DNA of 9,537 bases from Flavobacteriia bacterium (GTDB lineage Bacteria; Bacteroidota; Bacteroidia; Flavobacteriales; Flavobacteriaceae). The stretch covers positions 1 to 9,537 of the forward strand of contig JAHBAN010000192.1 in NCBI GenBank assembly GCA_018500075.1, read 5' to 3'. Shown here piece by piece: positions 1-6,076 of the stretch. Within the stretch, counting starts at the first letter, position 1, and each line of letters begins with the position of its first letter. The notes under the pieces were generated by a model, which was not told the origin of the DNA, ran no database searches, and was given only the letters and a program-made list of their open reading frames with translations. The translations under genes were made by a program, and so were the position numbers.

Positions 1-19
1 AGATGTGTATAAGAGACAG
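1..19 (+). other. Tn5 mosaic-end (Nextera) adapter remnant, left end
   Basis: The first 19 bases, AGATGTGTATAAGAGACAG, are exactly the transferred strand of the engineered Tn5 mosaic end used in tagmentation libraries. The right end of the window is its reverse complement. This hybrid end differs from both natural IS50 ends, so it is library sequence and not a genomic transposon. Genomic sequence begins at 20. In translation it yields the artificial peptide MCIRDS on the plus strand and an artificial tail on sitD. Confidence 0.97.
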
Positions 20-725
20 CCCCGAGCAGCGAGGACCCGCAGCACAGCAGAACCGAGACCCAAAGCATGGTGCGAAACTCGCGCACCAGCAAAAAGGCAA
101 TCGCCCCCGGCGCGATGAGCAGGCCGATGGCAAGGATCAGCCCCACCGCCGAGAGCGTGGCCACAATGGTCGCAGAGAGCGCAGTCAGAAGCCCGTAGTG
201 CAGCCAGCCCACAGCCAGTCCAGAGGCCTGCGCTTGGGCCGGGTCAAAGGCGTGCAACAAAAGGTCTTTCCATTTGAGCAGCAGCGCCGCCGAGACCAGC
301 AGGGCAATACTTGCCGAGGTCCAAAGCTCTTGTGCCGAGATCCCCAGCATATTGCCAAACAGGATATGGTCCAGATGGACGTTGGTCTTGACGCCGACAT
401 AAAGCACAATCCCGAGGCCAAACATCCCCGAAAACACCACGCCCATGACGGTGTCCTGTTTCACACGGCTGTTCTCGCTCAGATAGCCTGTGGCCAGCGC
501 ACAGACCATGCCGGCCGCAAAGGCCCCGAGGATCAGCGGCGCGCCAAGGATATAGGCCAGCACAACTCCGGGCAGCACCGCGTGGCTCACCGCATCGCCC
601 ATCAAGGCCCAGCCCTTGAGCACCAGAAAACAGCTCAGAAGCGCTGTCGGCACAGAGATCAGCGCCACAATGAGAAAGGCGCTCTGCATGAAAGGAAACT
701 GGAAGGGCAGCAGCAGCTCGCTCAT
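20..725 (-). CDS. sitD: Mn/Fe ABC transporter permease, second membrane subunit (SitD-like), 3' end cut off
   Basis: This is a membrane subunit of a manganese/iron ABC importer of the ABC-3 (SitD/MntD/TroD) family in the inner membrane. I read 235 residues from ATG 725-723 (MSELLLPFQF...) before the frame runs into the adapter. Related proteins are usually about 280 residues, so the C-terminus is missing. Hydrophobic segments occur near residues 14-35, 47-80, 92-110, 135-150, 177-213 and 219-235. The signature LKGWALMGDAVSHAVLPGV (36-54) nearly repeats that of the preceding sitC product, so the two permeases are paralogues and probably form a heterodimer. The ATG overlaps the sitC stop (ATGA), and AAGG lies 7 nt upstream of the start, pointing to coupled translation. 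Family assignment is firm; Mn rather than Zn or Fe is inferred from the operon. Confidence 0.9.
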
Positions 726-1588
726 GGCTGTGCCTTGAGCGCTTTGGCGGCTCTGCGGCGCGCGGCGAGGCGGCCATGTTTGGGCGCAAAGACAAAGGCG
801 GCCAGAAAGAGCAGCGTTTGCAGGCAGACAATGATCCCGCCGGTCGCCCCGTCCAGAAAGTAACTGGCGTAAGCGCCCAGAAAGCTCGTGAGCGTGCCGA
901 TGGCGACAGAGGTCACGATGAGCCGCGGGAAGCGGTCACACAAAAGATAGGCCGTGGCCCCCGGCGTGACGACCAGCGCAATGACAAGGAAGGCTCCGAC
1001 GGTCTGCATCGCCGCCACCACAGACGCCGAGAGCAACAGAAAAAACACGGCCTTGAGCCGCGCGGGGTGAAGCCCGATCGAGCGGGCATGGCTTTCGTCA
1101 AAAAACGTCACCATCAGGTCTTTCCATTTCGCCAGAAGCACCAGAAGCGTGACCCCGCCGATCAGCGCGAGCTGAAGCGTGTCTGCCGGGGTGATGGCGA
1201 GAATATTGCCCATTGTGATGCTCTGCAGATCAATGCTGACGGGGCTAACCGAGACGATGAACAGGCCCAGCCCGAAAAAGCTGGTAAAGATCAGCCCGAT
1301 GATCACATCTGTCTTGAGGCCCGAGCGCTCGGTGAGAAAGAGCATGGAGGCCGCCGCAAGGCCGCCCGCAAGAAAGGCCCCCAGCGCAAAGGGCAGGCCG
1401 AGCATATAGGCGCCAGCCACGCCCGGCACAACCGAATGGGACAGCGCATCGCCAATCAGCGACCAGCCCTTGAGCATGAGATAGGCCGACAAAAAGGCGC
1501 AGACCCCGCCGACGAGGGCGCAGACCCACATGGCGTTGAGCATATAGCTGTAGCCGAAAGGCTCAAACCAGATCGCAGATCCGCTCAT
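722..1588 (-). CDS. sitC: Mn/Fe ABC transporter permease, first membrane subunit (SitC-like)
   Basis: This 288-residue polytopic inner-membrane protein of the ABC-3 family (SitC/MntC/TroC type) forms part of the channel for divalent metal import. Hydrophobic segments run through most of the protein, and the last 30 or so residues form a basic cytoplasmic tail (KHGRLAARRRAAKALKAQP). The conserved LKGWSLIGDALSHSVVPGV stretch lies at 39-57 and KWKDL further on, both also found in the next gene's product. Its ATG at 1588 overlaps the sitB TGA (ATGA), and its own TGA overlaps the sitD start. A possible AGGA Shine-Dalgarno sits 9 nt upstream. The length is normal for the family. Two different permease genes favour a Sit/Mnt/Tro-type system over ZnuABC, which normally has one. 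Confidence 0.93.
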   Translation of the reverse strand: MSGSAIWFEPFGYSYMLNAMWVCALVGGVCAFLSAYLMLKGWSLIGDALSHSVVPGVAGAYMLGLPFALGAFLAGGLAAASMLFLTERSGLKTDVIIGLIFTSFFGLGLFIVSVSPVSIDLQSITMGNILAITPADTLQLALIGGVTLLVLLAKWKDLMVTFFDESHARSIGLHPARLKAVFFLLLSASVVAAMQTVGAFLVIALVVTPGATAYLLCDRFPRLIVTSVAIGTLTSFLGAYASYFLDGATGGIIVCLQTLLFLAAFVFAPKHGRLAARRRAAKALKAQP

Positions 1589-2433
1589 GGCTCGCGGTCC
1601 TGCCGCTGGGTCTGCTCGCCGTATTGCACAAAGGGGCGCTCGTCGTCTGTCAGGATCGTCACGGCGCGCTCGTCACTGTCCTCATGCAGCGTGTCACCGC
1701 CGATTGTGATATGACGGAGCACCCCGCCAAAGGCCTCTTCGAGGTTTTCACGGGTAAACACCTCATCGGTGTGGCCATAGGCCAGCACCGTGCCTTTCAC
1801 AAGAACGGTGCGGTCGCAGAACTCCGGCACAGAGCCGAGATTATGCGTCGCAACAAGCATGACCCGGCCCTCGTCGCGCAGCTCGCCCAGAAGCGTGATG
1901 ATCTGGTTTTCTGTGGTCACATCCACGCCGGTGAACGGCTCGTCCAGCAAGATCACCTGCCCCTCTTGCGCCAGGGCGCGCGCCAGAAAGACCCGCTTGC
2001 GCTGCCCGCCCGACAGCTCGCCGATCTGGCGCTTGCGAAAGGCCAGCATATTCACCCGTCCGAGCGCCTGATCGACCGCCGCATGATCGGCGGCTTTGGG
2101 GCGGCGCAGCATCCCCATATGCCCATAGCGGCCCATCATCACCACATCTTCCACGAGCACGGGAAAGGCCCAGTCGACCTCCTCGGCCTGTGGCACATAG
2201 GCGACAAGATTTTGCTTGATCGCCGCGTGCACTGGCTGGCCCAGCAGGGTGATTTCGCCCTTGGAAATCGGCACAAACCCCATAATCGCCTTAAAGAGTG
2301 TCGACTTTCCCGCCCCGTTGACACCGACAAGCGCCGTGACCGTGCCGCGCGGAATGTCAAAGCTCGCCTCCCGCAGGGCCGTATGGCCGTTGCGGTATGT
2401 CACCGTGACACCCTTGGCGCGAATGCCATCCAT
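1585..2433 (-). CDS. sitB: Mn/Fe ABC transporter ATP-binding protein (SitB-like)
   Basis: This 282-residue cytoplasmic ATPase powers the SitCD permease pair. All nucleotide-binding motifs are present: Walker A GVNGAGKST (37-45), Q-loop glutamine (Q82 in VPQ), signature LSGGQRKR (140-147), Walker B ILLDEP (161-166) and the switch histidine H197. The segment VDWAFPV after the Q-loop is typical of the metal-chelate ABC-type ATPases (MntB/SitB/ZnuC). About 35 extra residues, rich in Asp, Glu and Gln, follow the ATPase core. The ATG at 2433 shares a base with the sitA stop (TAATG), and GGGAG lies 7 nt upstream, so translation is coupled to sitA. It looks intact and enzymatically competent. Confidence 0.95.
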   Translation of the reverse strand: MDGIRAKGVTVTYRNGHTALREASFDIPRGTVTALVGVNGAGKSTLFKAIMGFVPISKGEITLLGQPVHAAIKQNLVAYVPQAEEVDWAFPVLVEDVVMMGRYGHMGMLRRPKAADHAAVDQALGRVNMLAFRKRQIGELSGGQRKRVFLARALAQEGQVILLDEPFTGVDVTTENQIITLLGELRDEGRVMLVATHNLGSVPEFCDRTVLVKGTVLAYGHTDEVFTRENLEEAFGGVLRHITIGGDTLHEDSDERAVTILTDDERPFVQYGEQTQRQDREP

Positions 2434-3317
2434 TATGTGTCTCCCGTGAGGCCGCGCACGACCGTTTCTGTGGTGACGCGCAAGAGGTCAAGATAGGTCG
2501 GCACAGGGCCGTCCTCGGTGCTGAGACTGTCGACATAGAGCACGCCGCCATAGGCCGCGCCGGTCTCGCGGGCGACTTGTTCGGCCGGCGCGGTATTGAC
2601 TGTGCTTTCACAAAAAACAGCCGGCACAGCCTGTGCGCGCACCCCGTCAATCACGCGGCGGACCTGCTGGGGCGTGCCGGTCTGGTCGGCGTTCATCGGC
2701 CAGAGATATAGCTCTTGCAGCCCCAGATCGCGGGCCAGATAGCTGAACGCGCCCTCACAGGTGACAAGCCAGCGGTTTGCTTCGGGGATGGCCGCGATCT
2801 GCGCCTTCAGCGGCGCAAGCGTGGCGCGCAGCTCGGCGGCATAGGCCGCGGCATTGGCCCCGTAGGTCGCGGCATTGGCAGGGTCGGCGCGGCTGAGTGC
2901 GGCCTCGATATTGGCGATATAGACCAGCGCATTTTCAAGGCCCATCCAGGCGTGCGGATTGGCCTTGCCCTCATAGCTGCCAGACCCGATCGAAATCGGC
3001 ACGATCCCGTCTGACAGCGTCGCGGAGGGGACATCGCCCAAATTGGTGAGGAACTGCTCAAACCACAGCTCGAGGTTCAGCCCGTTCCACAAGATCAGAT
3101 CGGCCCCCGAAGCGCGGACAATATCGCGCGGTGTGGGCTGATAGCCGTGAATCTCGGCCCCCGGCTTGGTGACAGAGACAACATCCGCCGCCTCGCCCGC
3201 CACATTTCGGGCCATATCAGCGAGAACTGTAAAGGTTGTTACAACCTTGAGCCTGTCTTGGGCCGCAAGGCTTGTGGCCATCAGAACCGCCCAGCAAAGC
3301 ACCACGAAACGCAGCAT
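2433..3317 (-). CDS. sitA: Periplasmic Mn/Fe-binding protein of ABC transporter (SitA-like)
   Basis: This 294-residue cluster A-I solute-binding protein captures metal in the periplasm and delivers it to SitCD. Residues 1-19 form a signal peptide (short basic start, hydrophobic core, LAA before QDRLK); there is no lipobox cysteine. The four metal ligands expected from MntC/PsaA-type proteins are H57 (EIHGYQPTP), H122 (NPHAWMG), E188 (CEGAFSYLARDLGL) and D263 (YVDSLS). The His-His-Glu-Asp set and the absence of a His-rich loop favour Mn/Fe over Zn. LWPMNADQTGTPQQVRR (205-221) is typical of SitA. It is the first gene of the operon: GAAAGG lies 9 nt before the ATG, and a candidate Mur-type operator lies further upstream. 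Metal preference remains inferred. Confidence 0.94.
   Translation of the reverse strand: MLRFVVLCWAVLMATSLAAQDRLKVVTTFTVLADMARNVAGEAADVVSVTKPGAEIHGYQPTPRDIVRASGADLILWNGLNLELWFEQFLTNLGDVPSATLSDGIVPISIGSGSYEGKANPHAWMGLENALVYIANIEAALSRADPANAATYGANAAAYAAELRATLAPLKAQIAAIPEANRWLVTCEGAFSYLARDLGLQELYLWPMNADQTGTPQQVRRVIDGVRAQAVPAVFCESTVNTAPAEQVARETGAAYGGVLYVDSLSTEDGPVPTYLDLLRVTTETVVRGLTGDT
3232..3248. repeat. Perfect 8-bp inverted repeat inside sitA
   Basis: AAGGTTGT-T-ACAACCTT is a perfect 8-bp inverted repeat with a one-base centre, in the sitA codons for K24-F29 (KVVTTF), just after the signal peptide cleavage region. A one-base loop cannot form as drawn, so in RNA the stem would open to about 6 bp. 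The protein motif itself largely dictates these bases, so chance is a real explanation. Confidence 0.6.
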
Positions 3318-3332
3318 GAAAGAAGACCTTTC
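3318..3332 (-). promoter_or_regulatory. sitA ribosome binding site within a small inverted repeat
   Basis: Read on the minus strand, GAAAGGTCTTCTTTC precedes the sitA ATG directly. The Shine-Dalgarno GAAAGG (3332-3327) is 9 nt from the start codon and supports the start chosen. The arms GAAAG and CTTTC form a 5-bp inverted repeat that would cover part of the binding site. The stem is short, so a regulatory role is only a possibility. Confidence 0.6.
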
Positions 3333-3352
3333 TATGAGTCCGCCAACTGTAA

Positions 3353-3369
3353 TTGCAAATCACTCGCAA
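3353..3369. promoter_or_regulatory. Candidate Mur (Mn-responsive Fur family) operator upstream of sitA
   Basis: TTGCAAATCACTCGCAA is an imperfect palindrome: 12 of 17 positions match its own reverse complement, with TTGC/GCAA outer arms. It lies 36 bp upstream of sitA on the divergent side. Alphaproteobacterial Mur represses sitABCD in manganese-replete cells through AT-rich TGCAA-type palindromes, as I recall the literature. Further TGCAA words occur at about 3371-3375 and 3410-3414. Identification rests on this resemblance and on the neighbouring gene. I could not assign a convincing -35/-10 pair in the gap. Confidence 0.5.
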
Positions 3370-3442
3370 CTGCAAGGGGCAGATCAGAAATAGTCCACAG
3401 CCGGGCGCTTGCAATAGGCGCACGAAGGGTTAGCTTGGAAAA

Positions 3443-4111
3443 ATGACACAAAATGCCCTCATCATCGGCGCCTCGGGTGGGATCGGAGCCGCCGTGGCGC
3501 ACAGGCTGGAGACAGACGGCTGGCGCGTCACCCGGCTGTCGCGCGCCCAAGATGGCCTAGAGATCAGCGATCAGGCCAGTGTGGACGCTCATCTAAGCGC
3601 TCTGGCTGGCCCCTTCGAACTTGTCTTTATGGCGTCCGGCGTGCTGGCCGCCAAGGGCGGCACACCGGAAAAAGCGCTCAGCCAGATCCGGCAGGACAGC
3701 TTTGAAGAGGTCTTCAAAATCAACACCTTCGGAGTGGCCTATGTCTTGCGACACGCGCCCAGACTTCTGCCCAAAAAGGGCCGCTCTGTGCTGGCTGTTC
3801 TGACCGCGCGGGTCGGCTCGATTGGCGACAACCATATTGGCGGCTGGCACGCCTATCGCGCCTCGAAAGCCGCGGCAAACCAGCTTGTCCGCGGCGCGGC
3901 CATCGAGCTGGGCCGCAGCCACAAAGAGGCCATCGCCGTGGCCCTGCACCCCGGAACCGTCGCAACCGACTTCACAGCCGATTATGCCGCGCGCCACAGC
4001 ACGGTTTCGCCGCAAGACGCGGCTGAAAATCTGGTCACTGTGATGCAGGGGCTGAGCGCCGCAGAAAGTGGGCAGTTCTTTGATTATGCCCATAAGCCGA
4101 TTGACTGGTGA
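3443..4111 (+). CDS. Short-chain dehydrogenase/reductase (SDR), C-factor-like
   Basis: This 222-residue classical-type SDR is predicted to be a cytoplasmic NAD(P)-dependent oxidoreductase of unknown substrate. The Rossmann cofactor motif GASGGIG is at 9-15. The catalytic tetrad can be placed at N94 (KIN), S126 (ARVGS), Y138 and K142 (YRASK). HPGTVATDFT after the active site is usual for this family. The short length and the MASG in place of NNAG after the fourth strand resemble the C-factor (CsgA-like) subgroup. It is transcribed divergently from sitA over a 125-bp gap, so it may share regulatory DNA with it. Its ribosome site is weak (GGAA 3437-3440, or GAAGGG further away). The fold is certain, the function is not, and a link to metal uptake is only positional. 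Confidence 0.88.
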   Translation: MTQNALIIGASGGIGAAVAHRLETDGWRVTRLSRAQDGLEISDQASVDAHLSALAGPFELVFMASGVLAAKGGTPEKALSQIRQDSFEEVFKINTFGVAYVLRHAPRLLPKKGRSVLAVLTARVGSIGDNHIGGWHAYRASKAAANQLVRGAAIELGRSHKEAIAVALHPGTVATDFTADYAARHSTVSPQDAAENLVTVMQGLSAAESGQFFDYAHKPIDW

Positions 4112-4264
4112 GCGCCGAAAGACAGCCCAAAGGCGGGGAACGGGCGACACCCTGCATCTGACGCATTTGTGCCAAATTCTTTGGCCGATGTGCACCCGTT
4201 GTTGACGAGTTTAGCAAAACAAGGTTAGCGCAGCGTTAATGCGCCTGACAAAAAGGACAGACCG
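4112..4264. other. Intergenic region between SDR gene and xdhC
   Basis: This 153-bp gap is the longest non-coding stretch. It contains the short inverted repeat GCCAAA-TTC-TTTGGC at 4171-4185, with no T-run after it, so it is not a standard terminator. A lone TTGACG (4202-4207) resembles a -35 box, but nothing like TATAAT follows at 16-18 bp. A good ribosome site, AAGGACAG (4253-4260), precedes the xdhC ATG. An xdhC promoter probably lies here, since the genes are not closely packed, but I cannot place it. Confidence 0.5.
4171..4185. repeat. Short inverted repeat (6-bp arms)
   Basis: GCCAAATTCTTTGGC has perfect 6-bp arms around a 3-base centre, 60 bp after the SDR stop and 80 bp before xdhC. 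It could be a weak hairpin or a protein-binding palindrome. No T-tract follows on either strand. Significance is unknown. Confidence 0.5.
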
Positions 4265-5188
4265 ATGAGCGTTCCAGCGCTAGACGCGAGCACCGTGATC
4301 GAACCCATCCGCCAGCTTGCGGCGGCGGGCGGCGACGGGGTGCTCTGTGTGATCACCCATGTCGACGGCCCCTCCTATCGCCCGCTCGGGGCCATGATGG
4401 CCGTTTTGGCCGACGGGCGGCGGATCGGCACGCTGTCCTCGGGCTGTGTCGAGGCCGATATCGCGCTGCATTCGGCCAAAGCGCTCGACAGCGGCCTGCC
4501 CCACACGGTGCGCTACGGCAAAGGCTCGCCTTTTGCGGATATCGTGCTGCCCTGTGGCGGCGGCCTCGAAATATTGCTGGTGCCGCGCCCTGATGTGGCG
4601 GTGTTAAAGACGCTGCTGAGCCATCATGGCGCGCGTCAGGCCTGTGTGCTGGAAGTCGATCACCGCAGCGGCGCGCTCTGCGCTGTCGCACAAGGCGAGA
4701 CCGGCTGGACCGGCGATATCTTCAGCATCACACTTGACCCCGAGATCTGCTTTTTTGTCTTCGGGAAAGGGCCGGAAACCGCAACTTTTGCAGGGCTGGT
4801 TCAGGCGGCGGGCTATCCCAATCTTGTGCTTTCGCCAGACACAGAGACGCTTGAGGCGGTGGCCGCAACAGGCTGCGCCACCCAGCATCTGACCCATGCC
4901 CATTGTCCCAAAGACCTCGCGATTGATGCCCGCAGCGCGGTTGTTCTGTTTTTTCACGATCACGAGTGGGAGCCGCCCATTCTCGCAGAAGCACTGACCT
5001 CACAGGCCTTTTATGTCGGGGCACAAGGCAGCTTGCGCGCCGCCGAGATGCGGCGCATGGAGCTTGCACGGCTCGGCACCAGCGAAGCGGAGATCGCGCG
5101 GCTGCATGGCCCCATCGGGCTTGTCCCATCCGCGCGAGACGCCCGCAAACTCGCGGTCAGCGTTCTGGCCGAAGTCCTGAGCCTTTAG
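4265..5188 (+). CDS. xdhC: XdhC/CoxI-family molybdenum cofactor maturation protein
   Basis: This 307-residue cytoplasmic protein of the XdhC/CoxI family helps mature molybdenum hydroxylases. Characterised XdhC binds Mo cofactor, promotes its sulfuration and hands it to the enzyme. The N-terminal domain shows GPSYRPLGAMMAV (35-47), SSGCVEADI (58-66) and PCGGGLEI (96-103). C61 and C97 are its conserved cysteines. The C-terminal Rossmann-type domain shows FGKGP (166-170), a hydrophobic strand with HDHEWE (231-236), YVGAQGS (250-256) and HGPIGL (281-286). The start is supported by AGGA 7 nt upstream. It stands alone on the plus strand and converges on the minus-strand cox cluster, so it probably services that enzyme, though a xanthine dehydrogenase elsewhere in the genome could be its client. 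It could equally be named coxI. Confidence 0.88.
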   Translation: MSVPALDASTVIEPIRQLAAAGGDGVLCVITHVDGPSYRPLGAMMAVLADGRRIGTLSSGCVEADIALHSAKALDSGLPHTVRYGKGSPFADIVLPCGGGLEILLVPRPDVAVLKTLLSHHGARQACVLEVDHRSGALCAVAQGETGWTGDIFSITLDPEICFFVFGKGPETATFAGLVQAAGYPNLVLSPDTETLEAVAATGCATQHLTHAHCPKDLAIDARSAVVLFFHDHEWEPPILAEALTSQAFYVGAQGSLRAAEMRRMELARLGTSEAEIARLHGPIGLVPSARDARKLAVSVLAEVLSL

Positions 5189-5217
5189 GGCGCTTTGGGG
5201 CGTGCTTGCGGGGCCAC

Positions 5218-5246
5218 AAAAAAGGCCCTGCCCGCGGGCAAGGCCT
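5218..5246 (-). terminator. Rho-independent terminator of the cox operon
   Basis: On the minus strand the sequence reads AGGCC, one unpaired base, TGCCCGCGGGCA, one unpaired base, GGCCT, then TTTTTT. The arms give a GC-rich stem of 5 bp, a C/A mismatch and a further 4-5 bp with a tight loop, followed by six U residues in the transcript. It lies about 36 bp past the coxM stop. On the plus strand no T-run follows, so it should not efficiently stop xdhC transcription. Confidence 0.85.
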
Positions 5247-5281
5247 GATCTGTGCTTGTGATCTCTTAGCGTCTTGCGCTG

Positions 5282-6061
5282 TTACGCGGCGGCTTTGACG
5301 GCCCGTTGCGTCATGACTTTGACCAGATGCGCGCGATACTCCGAGGAGCCGTGCAAATCTGCGATCATGTCATCAGCCGCAACCGTCAACCCGTCGAGCG
5401 CAGCGGCCGAGAAATCAGCCGACAAAGCCGCTTCGGCTTCCCGCCAGCGGAACACACCCTCGTTTGACGCGCCCGTCACTGCGACGCGCACCCCCTCGGA
5501 TGTCTTGGCCACAAAAACCCCGACCAGCGCAAACCGCGAGGCCGGCTGGACAAATTTTTGGTAGTTTGCGGCCTCGGGGATCGGAAATTTGACAGCAATC
5601 ACGAGTTCGCCGTCGTCCAACGCGGTTTCAAACATCCCCTGAAAGAAGTCATCCGCCGCGATTTCGCGCCGGTTGGTCACAACCGTTGCCCCCGCGCCCA
5701 AAACCGCCGCCGGATAGCAGGCCGCCGGATCATTGTTGGCGATGGAGCCGCCGATTGTGCCACGGTTGCGCACCGCAGGGTCGCCGATATGCGCGGCAAG
5801 CTCGGACAGGGCCTTGAATGTCCCGTCGGCCGCCACATCGGCATGACAGGTTGCCCCACCAATGGTGAGAACCCCGTCTGACGCGCAGAGGCCCTTCATT
5901 TCGGAAATCCCGCTCAAGGAGACAAGCTTGGACGGGCTTGCCAGACGCGCCTTCAAGGTCGGGATCAGCGTTTGCCCGCCGCTCAAGGCTTGTGCCTCTC
6001 CTGTCAGGGCTGCGACGGCCTCTGCAACGGTCGTCGGGCGCTCTATGTCAAATGCATACAT
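5282..6061 (-). CDS. coxM: Molybdenum hydroxylase FAD-binding medium subunit (CoxM-like)
   Basis: This 259-residue FAD subunit of a CO dehydrogenase-family molybdenum hydroxylase accepts electrons from the CoxS iron-sulfur clusters and passes them on to an external acceptor. FAD-binding motifs are SGGQTLIP (27-34) and RNRGTIGGSIANNDPAA (98-114), matching the AGGQS and TIGG motifs of the characterised CoxM. I start at ATG 6061 (MYAFDIERPTT), the family's usual beginning, with GAAAGGA 8 nt upstream. A longer in-frame reading to 6127 would add 22 residues unlike the family and overlap coxL. It is last in the cluster, 13 nt after coxL and just before a terminator. The S-L-M order fits form II clusters, since form I clusters are usually M-S-L. 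Confidence 0.92.
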   Translation of the reverse strand: MYAFDIERPTTVAEAVAALTGEAQALSGGQTLIPTLKARLASPSKLVSLSGISEMKGLCASDGVLTIGGATCHADVAADGTFKALSELAAHIGDPAVRNRGTIGGSIANNDPAACYPAAVLGAGATVVTNRREIAADDFFQGMFETALDDGELVIAVKFPIPEAANYQKFVQPASRFALVGVFVAKTSEGVRVAVTGASNEGVFRWREAEAALSADFSAAALDGLTVAADDMIADLHGSSEYRAHLVKVMTQRAVKAAA

Positions 6062-6069
6062 CTGCTTTT

Positions 6070-6076
6070 TCCTTTC
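6070..6076 (-). promoter_or_regulatory. coxM ribosome binding site deciding the start
   Basis: GAAAGGA on the minus strand lies 8 nt before ATG 6061 and straddles the coxL stop codon (TGA at 6077-6075). It supports the MYAFD start over the upstream in-frame ATG at 6127, and suggests that coxL and coxM are translated in coupled fashion. Confidence 0.75.

Noticed and set aside
3..1714. Long plus-strand reading frames at 3-863 and 776-1714 opposite sitC and sitD
   Set aside because: Products are rich in Arg, Gln, His and Lys with no recognisable domain. They are antisense to clearly recognisable permeases, and the first begins in adapter sequence. They are typical shadows in GC-rich DNA.
20..3317. 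Zinc uptake system ZnuABC
   Set aside because: There are two permeases, no His-rich loop in the binding protein, and a His-His-Glu-Asp ligand set with SitA-type motifs. A Mn/Fe system fits better.
4202..4240. Sigma-70 promoter for xdhC from TTGACG
   Set aside because: No acceptable -10 hexamer lies at 16-18 bp; the GTTAAT at 4235 is 27 bp away.
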